A stretch of 64,000 nt of DNA from the NCBI RefSeq assembly GCF_010907035.1, contig NZ_QUMK01000025.1:1-64000 (forward strand), written 5' to 3'. Numbering within the stretch: position 1 is the first letter of the stretch; the number at the start of each line of letters is the position of its first letter. Under the pieces are notes generated by a model that did not search any database, was not told where the DNA came from, and saw only the letters and a list, made by a program, of their open reading frames with translations. Below, piece by piece: positions 17,941 through 25,812 of the stretch. A program made the position numbers and the translations under genes. The stretch is from Rhodopseudomonas sp. BR0M22. GTDB lineage: Bacteria; Pseudomonadota; Alphaproteobacteria; Rhizobiales; Xanthobacteraceae.

Positions 17941-18411
17941 TCAATTCAGAATCCGTTCCATGTTCGGGACGACCACGAACTCGTCGCGCCACTTGGTGAT
18001 GAAGCGGATGTATTCCGGCCTCCAATGCATGCCGACGCGGGGCGTCTGCTGCACGTCTGTGCGAGAAATCTCGGTGACCTCGTAGACGCGATCGGCACTG
18101 ACGCCGACCAGCACCGGCTCGTTGTCGATGCGGACTTCGATCACCACGATGCGGCTGTCGGCGGTGTGGCTCAGCACAGGCATGCCGAAGCGGATGCGCA
18201 GATCCGCGAACGGGATGACGTTGCCCCGGACGTTGATCACGCCGGGCACGAACGCCTTGGCGCCGGCGACCTTGGTGGCCGGAATCGGATCGATGATTTC
18301 GCGGACCGTCCCGGCGTCGAGCGCGAACTTCTCGTCGCCGAGCCCGATCATCACCACCTGCATCGCGTCGGCATCGCCGTCGGCTGCGCTTCGAACTCTG
18401 TCGCTATTCAT
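17941..18411 (-). CDS. cheW: CheW coupling protein (first copy)
   Basis: A 156-residue CheW-domain protein with an N-terminal extension of about 15 residues. Core motifs are EIIDPIPATKVAGAKAFVPG, INVRGNVIPFADLR and VSADRVYEVTEIS. Its ATG overlaps the cheA stop by one base (TGATG or similar junction at 18411), so it is translated with CheA. It has diverged clearly from the second CheW downstream, suggesting the two are not recent duplicates. Confidence 0.92.
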   Translation of the reverse strand: MNSDRVRSAADGDADAMQVVMIGLGDEKFALDAGTVREIIDPIPATKVAGAKAFVPGVINVRGNVIPFADLRIRFGMPVLSHTADSRIVVIEVRIDNEPVLVGVSADRVYEVTEISRTDVQQTPRVGMHWRPEYIRFITKWRDEFVVVPNMERILN

Positions 18412-20471
18412 CAGGCTGCCTCGCTCATCTGCTTCTCCGCCTGCGCCTGGGCGAGGGCGACGAGCTGCACCACGTCGAGGATCAGCGCGGCGGTCCCGTC
18501 ACCCAGGATGGTGGCGCCGGAGAAAATCGTGACGTTGGAGTGCAGCTTCGACAGCGACTTGATCACGGTCTGGTGGTTGCCGATGATCTGATCGGCCACC
18601 AAGCCGACGCGGGTCTCGCCGGTCGAAATGATGATCGTCTTCTGGTGCTGATCCGGCTCGCCGTCGGCATCGAAGACGTCGCGCAGGCGCAGGAACGGCA
18701 CGAGATTGCCGCGGACGTTCAGGAAGTTTCGGCTGCGCGAGCGTTCGTCCTCGGCGGTGAGTTCGACGCACTCTTCCACCGCGGACAGGGGAATGATGTA
18801 ACGGCCGCTGCCGACACGGATCAGCAGACCTTCGATGATCGCCAGCGTCAGCGGCAGGCGCAGCGTGATGGTGGTGCTCTCGCCGGTCACGGTGGAGAGA
18901 TCGATCGAGCCGCGCATGTTTTCGATGGTGCGCTTGACCACATCCATGCCGACGCCGCGCCCCGACAGAGCCGAGATGGTCTGTGCGGTCGAGAAGCCGG
19001 GGTGGAACAGGAACTGATGGATCTCCTGGTCGGTCGCCGAAGCGCCCGGAGCGATCAGGCCCTGTTCTTCGGCCTTGGCGCGGATCCGTGCGGTGTTCAG
19101 ACCGCCGCCATTGTCCTTCACGGTCACGAGGACCTGCGCGCCGGCGTGCACGGCGGCGAGTTCGATCCGGCCCTGCTCCGGCTTGCCGGCGGCGGCCCGC
19201 GCGGCCGGCGGCTCGATGCCGTGATCGATCGCGTTGCGGATCAGATGGACGAGCGGATCAGCCAGGCACTCGATCATCGTCTTGTCGAGCTCGGTATCCT
19301 CGCCCGAAGTGACGAACTCGACCGGCTTGCTGAGGTCGCGCGACAGGTCGTGCACCAGGCGGCGGAAGCGGCCGAACAGCGAGCCGATCGGGACCATCCG
19401 GGCCCCCATGGTGGTGTCGCGCAGGCTGGAGGCCAGACGCTCGATCTCCTCGGCGATCAGCTTGATCGAAATGTCGTTGCCGGAGGCCGCAAGCTGGCTC
19501 AGACGCGCCTGCGCGATCACCAGTTCGCCGACCCGGTCCATCAATTCGTCGAGCCGCTCGGCCTGAACCCGGACAGTGGCGATGCCGCGATCGTCGGCGC
19601 GGCGCGGCTCGCCGCTGCGACGCTCCACCGCCGGCGCGGCGGCCGCGGCCGGCTGCGGCGCAGGCGTTGTCGGCTCGGCAACCTGCGGCGGCTCGGGCGG
19701 CACAATCGAGACCTCGGGCAGGTCGAGCATCGGCACCGGCTGCGGAGCCTCGCCCTCGAACAGCGGCTCCAGAACGAGCTGCATCTCGTCCACAACGAAC
19801 ATGAAGACGTCGTCGATCGCGGCCTTGTCGCAGTCCGAATGCAGCGAGACGTCCCACTTCAGATAGCAATCCTCGGGCACCAGTTCGTCGAGGAACGGGA
19901 TGCCGTCGGTCAGCGGCGTCGCGAAGCAGGAGCCGAGCTTGCTGAGGTCGTCGAGCAGATCCAGCGGATTGGATCCGTTGCGCAGGATCTGGGCGTCGAA
20001 TTCGAAGCGCAGATGCCAACCGACCTGGCGGCGCTCCGACATCGGAGTCGAGGCCGGCGATGAAACGGGCGACGACACCGCGGCTTCGACGGCTTCGGCG
20101 GGCGAAACGAACCGGCTGAGATCGGCCAGGATCGCGTCGCCGATGATCGTGTCGGTCTCGTCGGGCGTTTCGATCAGTGCGCGGATGTAATCCTTGGCGG
20201 CGAGCGCGACCGAAACCAGATCCTGCGTCGGCTTGATCTCACCCTTGCGGACGCGCTCGAACGCGGTCTCGAATTCGTGGGTGAAGCTGGCGACCTTGTC
20301 GAACCCGAACATCGCGCCCGACCCTTTGATGGTGTGTAGGGCGCGGAAAGCGGAATCGACCAGCTCGCGGTCGTCGGGGTTCTGGCCGAGATCGAGCAGC
20401 GCCGCTTCCAGCACTTCGAACAGCTCGGCCGCCTCTTGGCGAAAGACTGCTGCCGGATCGATCGTGGTCAT
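18411..20471 (-). CDS. cheA: CheA chemotaxis histidine kinase
   Basis: A 686-residue soluble kinase. P1/HPt domain: phospho-acceptor His46 in RALHTIKGSGAMFGF. A P2-like region lies at about 145-240, then a Pro/Ala-rich linker. P3 dimerisation helices contain ERLDELMDRVGELVIAQARL. The P4 ATPase has HLIRNAIDHGIEPP, KDNGGGLN and GRGVGMDVVKR. P5 is a CheW-like regulatory domain (about 545-675). It receives receptor signals through the two CheW proteins and phosphorylates CheY and CheB. It overlaps cheY by 4 bases. All catalytic motifs look intact, unlike the phytochrome kinase at the left end of the window. Confidence 0.95.
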   Translation of the reverse strand: MTTIDPAAVFRQEAAELFEVLEAALLDLGQNPDDRELVDSAFRALHTIKGSGAMFGFDKVASFTHEFETAFERVRKGEIKPTQDLVSVALAAKDYIRALIETPDETDTIIGDAILADLSRFVSPAEAVEAAVSSPVSSPASTPMSERRQVGWHLRFEFDAQILRNGSNPLDLLDDLSKLGSCFATPLTDGIPFLDELVPEDCYLKWDVSLHSDCDKAAIDDVFMFVVDEMQLVLEPLFEGEAPQPVPMLDLPEVSIVPPEPPQVAEPTTPAPQPAAAAAPAVERRSGEPRRADDRGIATVRVQAERLDELMDRVGELVIAQARLSQLAASGNDISIKLIAEEIERLASSLRDTTMGARMVPIGSLFGRFRRLVHDLSRDLSKPVEFVTSGEDTELDKTMIECLADPLVHLIRNAIDHGIEPPAARAAAGKPEQGRIELAAVHAGAQVLVTVKDNGGGLNTARIRAKAEEQGLIAPGASATDQEIHQFLFHPGFSTAQTISALSGRGVGMDVVKRTIENMRGSIDLSTVTGESTTITLRLPLTLAIIEGLLIRVGSGRYIIPLSAVEECVELTAEDERSRSRNFLNVRGNLVPFLRLRDVFDADGEPDQHQKTIIISTGETRVGLVADQIIGNHQTVIKSLSKLHSNVTIFSGATILGDGTAALILDVVQLVALAQAQAEKQMSEAA

Positions 20472-20833
20472 GACCGCACCAGCTTGCTCACCACGGAAAG
20501 CAGTTGCTCCGGCTTGAACGGCTTGGTGATCCAGCCGGTGGCGCCGCAGCTCTTGGCCTCCTGCTTGACCGCGTCATTGGACTCGGTGGTGAGGAACACG
20601 ATCGGCAGGCCGACCAGGTTGGGCTGCTTGCGCAGCGCCTTGATCAGCTCGAGGCCGTTCATCACCGGCATATTGAGGTCGGTGATGACGAGGTCGACCT
20701 TGGTGGCCTGCGCCTTCGACAGGCCCTGGGCGCCGTCGCCGGCTTCGAGGACGCTGTGGCCGGCCGGCTCGAGCGTCACCTTGATCATTTGGCGAATGCT
20801 GGGCGAATCGTCGACGGTCAGGATCGTGGCCAT
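20468..20833 (-). CDS. cheY: CheY-like single-domain response regulator
   Basis: A 121-residue receiver domain. The acidic pair is Asp8-Asp9 (LTVDDS), the phospho-acceptor Asp52 (VITDLNMPVMNG), with Thr in FLTTES and Lys in WITKPF. There is no output domain, so it acts by binding a target such as a flagellar switch or another protein. The gene overlaps STAS upstream (16 bases) and cheA downstream (4 bases). Confidence 0.93.
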   Translation of the reverse strand: MATILTVDDSPSIRQMIKVTLEPAGHSVLEAGDGAQGLSKAQATKVDLVITDLNMPVMNGLELIKALRKQPNLVGLPIVFLTTESNDAVKQEAKSCGATGWITKPFKPEQLLSVVSKLVRS

Positions 20834-21156
20834 TGCGAGCCACCTTTCTTCTGCGGGAAATGCTGGTCGATCATCGCGCCGTCGGTGAAGCCGGCGCGCT
20901 CAATGGTGTTACGGAGGACTTCGGAGAGCTCGGTCAGCACCACCGGGCGCCCTTGGGCCGCCCCGGTCTTCGCAGTCGAAAGCAGGAGCTGGATCGAGGT
21001 GAGGTCGGCTCGATTGACTTCCGAACAGTCGATCTCGAGCGCTCCCAGGCGACCGAGCGCTTCCTGAATGCTCTCGTGAATACTTCGGATAGACGAGATA
21101 CTACAATCGGAAGGCAGCCGAAGCGCGCCTCCCGCTTCGGTGGGTTCTAACGTCAT
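20818..21156 (-). CDS. STAS-domain protein (anti-sigma-factor-antagonist-like), first gene of che operon
   Basis: A 112-residue single STAS domain. The phospho-switch helix reads CSEVNRADLTSIQLLLS, in the position where SpoIIAA-type proteins carry a phosphorylated Ser/Thr. Start MTLEPTEAG is chosen; 25 more upstream codons in frame are basic and look non-coding. It overlaps cheY by 16 bases. STAS plus a complete che set, next to an HD-GYP regulator, is more typical of chemosensory systems controlling cellular outputs other than simple flagellar taxis, but flagellar control cannot be excluded. Confidence 0.8.
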   Translation of the reverse strand: MTLEPTEAGGALRLPSDCSISSIRSIHESIQEALGRLGALEIDCSEVNRADLTSIQLLLSTAKTGAAQGRPVVLTELSEVLRNTIERAGFTDGAMIDQHFPQKKGGSQWPRS

Positions 21157-21437
21157 TGCACGCCCCAGCCGCGAGGCGACTCGCGGTCGCCGCACGATTA
21201 CTTTGTCGATACCGCTGAACGTGACGCGCAATTATTAATTTAGTGTACTACACCGCTGGTGCGCAAAGCCCCGAGGCGCCAACGCATGGCTCAAACGTCG
21301 ACACTACGGATAACTACTAGGTAATTCCCCGTTCGGCTATTTGATCAAACGATACACAGGCGGCAGACGCTTAGTTCGCACTTAAGAGGTAACTGATAGA
21401 GTCAGTTTCGGCGCACGTATATTTCAGGTTGAATAAA
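21157..21437. promoter_or_regulatory. Divergent intergenic region, che operon / HD-GYP gene
   Basis: The 281-base gap is visibly richer in A+T than the flanking genes. It must hold the promoters of both the STAS-che operon and the REC/HD-GYP gene. I see no clear sigma-70 box pair or palindrome that I would name. Confidence 0.5.
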
Positions 21438-22550
21438 ATGCTCATTCAAGCACTGGTTGTCGACGACAGTCGGTCGGCACTTGAGTATCTGACGCGGACG
21501 ATCGAGGCGGACGGACAGGTCCATGTGTTCGCCTTTACAGACCCGTTGCAGGCGCTTGCTTCGGCCCGCAACATCGACATCGACATCGTCTTTGCCGATT
21601 ATGAAATGCCGAAGATGGACGGCATCAGCCTGATCCGGCGGCTGCGATCCCTTCCCAAATTCGCCGACATTCCGATCGTGATGATCACTTCGATCGAAAG
21701 CGACGAGGTGCGGCTGCATGCGCTCGACGCGGGTGCGACCGACTTCCTCCCGAAGCGGCCGAAGAATCTCGAGACCCAGGTCCGGCTCCGCAACATGATC
21801 CGGCTCGGCTATGCGGTCCGCAAGCTGAACGACCGAGCCGCGCTGCTCGCCAGCGAAGTGGCGCGCGCCACCCGTGCGCTGCAGGAGCGCGAGGAAGAGA
21901 TCATCCTGCGGCTGGCGCTCTCGGTCGAGTACCGCGACAACGACACCGGCGATCACACCCTGAGGGTCGCAAAATACAGCAGGATGATTGCAGAAGGACT
22001 GGGACTGCCGGAACGGCTGTGCCGCGACATTTACCTGGCCGCCCCGCTGCACGATGTCGGCAAGGTCGCCACCCCCGACCATATCCTCCTGAAGCCGGGT
22101 AAGCTGACGCCGGACGAGATCGCCGTGATGCAGACTCACACCACGATCGGCGCTTCGATCCTGGCCGGCAGCCGATGCGAACTGATTCAGCTCGCCGCCG
22201 ACATCGCCATCGGCCATCACGAGCGCTGGGACGGCAAAGGTTATCCGAACCGGCTCAAGGCCGAGGAGATTCCGATCGCGGCGCGCATCGTCGCGGTCGC
22301 GGACGTGTTCGACGCGCTGGCGACCGCCCGCCCGTACAAGGAGGCGATGCCGCTTCCGGTGGCGCGGCAGCACCTCGAAAACGGCCGTGGACAGCACTTC
22401 GATCCGACCTGCGTCGACGTCTTCCTGGCACGCTGGGACGAAGTCGTCGGGATCGCGACGGACCGACTGCAGCTTCATCCGAAAGACGAAGCCTCGCTCC
22501 AGCCTGCGCTGAACTCGGACGTTGCAGAGCACAGCCCATCGGCAGCCTGA
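21438..22550 (+). CDS. Response regulator with HD-GYP c-di-GMP phosphodiesterase domain
   Basis: A 370-residue two-domain protein. The receiver domain (1-125) has Asp9-Asp10 and phospho-acceptor Asp54 (VFADYEMPKMDG). A helical linker leads to an HD-GYP domain (about 155-350). Metal-binding His205-Asp206 lie in HDVGKVATPD, and HHERWDGKGYPNRL (about 260-273) contains the GYP signature. It should degrade c-di-GMP when phosphorylated, perhaps by the adjacent CheA. ATG 21438 is chosen over a TTG three codons earlier. The last 20 residues are variable. Confidence 0.9.
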   Translation: MLIQALVVDDSRSALEYLTRTIEADGQVHVFAFTDPLQALASARNIDIDIVFADYEMPKMDGISLIRRLRSLPKFADIPIVMITSIESDEVRLHALDAGATDFLPKRPKNLETQVRLRNMIRLGYAVRKLNDRAALLASEVARATRALQEREEEIILRLALSVEYRDNDTGDHTLRVAKYSRMIAEGLGLPERLCRDIYLAAPLHDVGKVATPDHILLKPGKLTPDEIAVMQTHTTIGASILAGSRCELIQLAADIAIGHHERWDGKGYPNRLKAEEIPIAARIVAVADVFDALATARPYKEAMPLPVARQHLENGRGQHFDPTCVDVFLARWDEVVGIATDRLQLHPKDEASLQPALNSDVAEHSPSAA

Positions 22551-22616
22551 CCGGCCCGGCAGCCCCGGACATCGCGGAGAGACCCCACCGCGCCTCGCGC
22601 AGCGCCGGACGATCGA

Positions 22617-23306
22617 TTACACGTCTGGGTCCTCGGTCAACGAATAGCCGAGACTGTGAACCGTGATGATCTGCAGCGCGCTCCCGGCGATGCGCTTGCG
22701 GATTCGGGACACGAGCACGTCACCTGTGCGGTCGCCATAAACCCACTCCCGTCCCCCGATGGCCCTGCTGATGTCGCTGCGGCTTTGAGGGATGTCGATG
22801 TTCTGCATGAAATGAGCCAGAAGGCGGCACTCTGCCGGCGAAAGGCACTCGGTTCGTCCCGCCACGCTGAGCCGGCGGGTCACCGGATTGAGATGGAACG
22901 TCTTGCCGATCGACAATGTGGCTGGGGCGGGCGCGTCGCGCCGCGTCGCAAGGTGCCTTTCCATGCGGGCCTTCAAAACGGCCGGCTCGACCGGCTTGGC
23001 GACGTAGTCGAGAGCCCCGAGACCGAGCCCCAGCAACTCATCGTTCGGCGTCGCCAGACTCGAAAGAACGATGAAGGACGATCGCGGGTCGGCCTGTATG
23101 TCCTGAGCAAGGAGCAGACCGTCGGTGTCGGGAAGACGCCTGTCGAGAATGACGAGATCGAAATGATCGTCCTTGAGTGCGGCTCGTCCACCGGCTCCGT
23201 CGGCCACGCAGGTGATCGAGTGTCCCATCTGCCTCGTGATGTCTTCGATCATGTAGTGAATCACCACATCGTCGTCGACCAGGAGAATTTTCGCAGGAGA
23301 ACTCAT
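22617..23306 (-). CDS. OmpR-family response regulator, DorR/TorR-like
   Basis: A 229-residue regulator: receiver domain with VDDD and the phospho-acceptor in VILDRRLPDTDG, then a winged-helix DNA-binding domain (about 135-225) ending HSLGYSLTEDP. It overlaps the sensor kinase gene by ATGA, so the two form a pair. The pair is divergent from the DMSO reductase genes, as in the dor/tor systems of other proteobacteria, and probably activates them. The start MSSPAKILLVDDD is chosen over a frame 30 codons longer that would run into the kinase gene. Confidence 0.87.
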   Translation of the reverse strand: MSSPAKILLVDDDVVIHYMIEDITRQMGHSITCVADGAGGRAALKDDHFDLVILDRRLPDTDGLLLAQDIQADPRSSFIVLSSLATPNDELLGLGLGALDYVAKPVEPAVLKARMERHLATRRDAPAPATLSIGKTFHLNPVTRRLSVAGRTECLSPAECRLLAHFMQNIDIPQSRSDISRAIGGREWVYGDRTGDVLVSRIRKRIAGSALQIITVHSLGYSLTEDPDV

Positions 23307-25621
23307 GGTGATCGCTTCGTCAGCTCGGCTTCCAGACGTTCTTCGGGGATCACATAGGCGAGTAGACGGCCAATGATCGGCCCCGTGACCGACCAAGGCG
23401 CCCGCTCCACGCCGGCTTGCTCGAGTTGACGCAACATTGTGGCAAGATCGTCGAGTCCGAAGATCGCCGAACCGCTCGCCAGCTTGTGGGCCTGCGCAGT
23501 GAGCGCAATATCGGGATACCCTGGCTTGATCTCGCTCAACATCGATCGAAATTCCACCCAGCTCTGCAAGAATGCCTCGGCCATCCGGGTCCGCGCGGCG
23601 ACGGATAATCCACCGAGCATGTCGGCGGGCCGCGGCGAGAGCCCATAGACTGCCTTTGACAGAGCTTCGGCATCGAGCGGCTTCTGAAGCAGGGCGGTGA
23701 ACAGGCCGGACTGCTCCGCCGACTCGCGCACGACATCCACATTCGCGCTCAGCAGAAACAGCGGTGTGGCGCTGTAGGCCGGATCACGCCGGAGTTCCTG
23801 CGCGAACTGGACACCCGTCCCGTCGGGAAGGCGATAGTCGACGATGAAGACGTCATAATGATCCGATGCGGCATGGCGCAGCATATTGGCCTCCGCCAGG
23901 GTCTGCGCATGATCGACCGCCAGACCGGCCCGCTCCAGCATCGCGGTCGTGACCCATGCGTTGATGTCGTCGTCATCGATCAGCAGGCAGCTCAGACCGA
24001 GCACCTTTTGGACGACACCGCCGCTGTCGACGATCGCTCCCGGATCCGGAAGGACGAGAGGCAAACGGAGTTCGAGGACGGCGCCGTCGCGCTCCTCGAC
24101 CGCAGCGAGGCTTCCGCCGAGCGCGAGCGTCATCCGCTGCGCGATCGCCAGACCGAGACCCGAACCGGTTCGGTGCGTGACCCGCGGCCGCAGCTCGCTC
24201 GGCGGATGCTTGAGCATCTCGGCGATTTCTTCGGGCAGACCGGGGCCGTGGTCGGACACGCTGAAGACGAGCCAGCTTCCATCGAGCCGGGCACCGACCT
24301 CGACCCCGCGGCCATCATCGTAGCGTAATGCGTTCTGGATCAGATTGCCGAGGATCTGTTCGAACATCGACCAATCGAGCTTGACCTCATCGGGCACTCC
24401 CTCGGCAATATCGAGCCGCAGCGGAATCGCTCGCTGCCGCGCGAACACGCCCTTCAGGCGGATGACGTCGTTGAGAGCTTTGCTCAAGACCACCTTCTCG
24501 CGTCGCGGCACCGGCGCCTGGTGCTCGAAGCGCGAGAAATTCATGACGTTGCCGAGCGTCGAATTCAGCGACCGCGCCGAGACTTCGAGAAGGTCGACGA
24601 GTTCGCGCTGCTGGGAGCCGTCCGCTCCCTTCATCAGGCCCACGATCCCCAGGATGCTGTGAAGCGGACCACGAATTTCGTGGGACATCGCCGCCAGAAA
24701 TGCCGACATCATGCGCTCGGATTCGCGCGCCTTGGAAATTGCCGCCCGATGCTCCGTGACATCATGCAGCAGCAGGATCAGCGATGCCTCGAGTTTGTTG
24801 GCCGTATCCTCCATGCGCCGCAACCGAATATCGAAGCATCGGCTGCCACGACTGGTCGGCATCCAGATGGCGTCCCATTCGCTCCCGGCTACGCCGACGA
24901 TCTGATCGACGACAGCCTGCAGATCATGGCGATGGGGTTGCAGAGCCAGGCGATAATTCAGCCCGCCCGGCTCCGAGACGCCCGCAAACGTCTGGAGCGC
25001 CGCCTGATTGGCGGTGATCAGCTTGCCGCCTTCGGCGACGATCAGGACAGGGTTACGTAAGCTCTCGAAAGCGGCGAAGTATTGGTCGCGCTCACGCGCG
25101 AGGCGTCTCTGAGCCTCGGAGAACGCGCTTTCTTTGTGTTCGGTCGTCGCCCAAGGGGCCAACATGGCGAGCTCGGCCTCGCCGAAAAAATCGTCGAGCC
25201 TTCGCATGAATTCTTCGGGCTGCGAGAGCCGCAGCGCGAGTTCGTCTTCGGCAGACGCCGAAGCCAGAAGCCCCGTGAAGTGTTCGCGGTAGGCCTGATG
25301 GTAGACCTTGAAGAGGCCATTGTGCAGTTCGAGCGGGATACCGAGGTCGTGGTGAGCCTGCGCGGCTTGGCGTAGCCGGGTGAACCGACTGTCGACGCGG
25401 TAGTCGTAGCGCCCGTTGTGTCCGCCACCGCGCATCGAATCGGCCAGATAGGCGACCAGCCCGTCGTTCAGGCTCTCGATCGATTCGGTCCATGCCGCGC
25501 GCAGCGAGCTCGTTCTGTCGGAATAGCCTCGGTCCTGTGCGAGCTTGATCGTCTCGTCGACCAACTGCTCCTGCTCTCGCAACATCAACGGGCGAGTCAA
25601 CTCCGCGGGCCAAGTCGTCAC
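23303..25621 (-). CDS. Unorthodox hybrid sensor kinase (HK-REC-HPt), DorS/TorS-like but soluble
   Basis: A 772-residue sensor. Residues 1-160 form an unrecognised helical domain, perhaps distantly globin- or RsbR-N-like. A PAS-like domain follows (about 195-290), then HisKA (AAMSHEIRGPLHSI), the HATPase domain (NLIQNALRYDD, SDHGPGLPEE, GSGLGLAI), a receiver (LLIDDDD...FIVDYRLPDGTG) and a C-terminal HPt domain with its His in QAHKLASGSAIFG. No membrane segment is visible, whereas TorS and DorS of other bacteria are membrane-anchored. The start is GTG 25621, preceded by GAAGGAG with 5-base spacing; the longer TTG frame is rejected. It probably feeds phosphate to the adjacent DorR-like regulator. 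Confidence 0.85.
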   Translation of the reverse strand: MTTWPAELTRPLMLREQEQLVDETIKLAQDRGYSDRTSSLRAAWTESIESLNDGLVAYLADSMRGGGHNGRYDYRVDSRFTRLRQAAQAHHDLGIPLELHNGLFKVYHQAYREHFTGLLASASAEDELALRLSQPEEFMRRLDDFFGEAELAMLAPWATTEHKESAFSEAQRRLARERDQYFAAFESLRNPVLIVAEGGKLITANQAALQTFAGVSEPGGLNYRLALQPHRHDLQAVVDQIVGVAGSEWDAIWMPTSRGSRCFDIRLRRMEDTANKLEASLILLLHDVTEHRAAISKARESERMMSAFLAAMSHEIRGPLHSILGIVGLMKGADGSQQRELVDLLEVSARSLNSTLGNVMNFSRFEHQAPVPRREKVVLSKALNDVIRLKGVFARQRAIPLRLDIAEGVPDEVKLDWSMFEQILGNLIQNALRYDDGRGVEVGARLDGSWLVFSVSDHGPGLPEEIAEMLKHPPSELRPRVTHRTGSGLGLAIAQRMTLALGGSLAAVEERDGAVLELRLPLVLPDPGAIVDSGGVVQKVLGLSCLLIDDDDINAWVTTAMLERAGLAVDHAQTLAEANMLRHAASDHYDVFIVDYRLPDGTGVQFAQELRRDPAYSATPLFLLSANVDVVRESAEQSGLFTALLQKPLDAEALSKAVYGLSPRPADMLGGLSVAARTRMAEAFLQSWVEFRSMLSEIKPGYPDIALTAQAHKLASGSAIFGLDDLATMLRQLEQAGVERAPWSVTGPIIGRLLAYVIPEERLEAELTKRSP

Positions 25622-25700
25622 TGCTGCTCCTTCAACCAACCGTCATCGCGCGTTTTGCGCGGGCGCACGAGCGGGCCCACGACATCGGTCGTCGCCCCGG

Positions 25701-25721
25701 CTGTTTACAAGCCATTTACAT
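25701..25721. promoter_or_regulatory. Direct repeats, candidate response-regulator box
   Basis: CTGTTTACAA and GCCATTTACA are adjacent, so the core TTTACA repeats at 25704 and 25715, an 11-base (one helical turn) period. The first resembles the E. coli TorR box CTGTTCATAT as I recall it. The repeats lie midway in the divergent dorS/dorC gap, about 90 bases before the cytochrome start. A TAGGATAAT stretch near 25763 could be a -10 element. Confidence 0.45.
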
Positions 25722-25812
25722 CCCCCTCACAACACGAGAGCCCAACCCGACCGCCACCCTACTAGGATAATCCTGATCCACTGGACGCTTTCCAATGCCA
25801 GGAGGCAAGCAC

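Noticed and set aside
18540-20063. 507-codon open frame antisense to cheA
   Set aside because: It is opposite clear HPt, P3, P4 and P5 motifs of CheA and lacks its own motifs.
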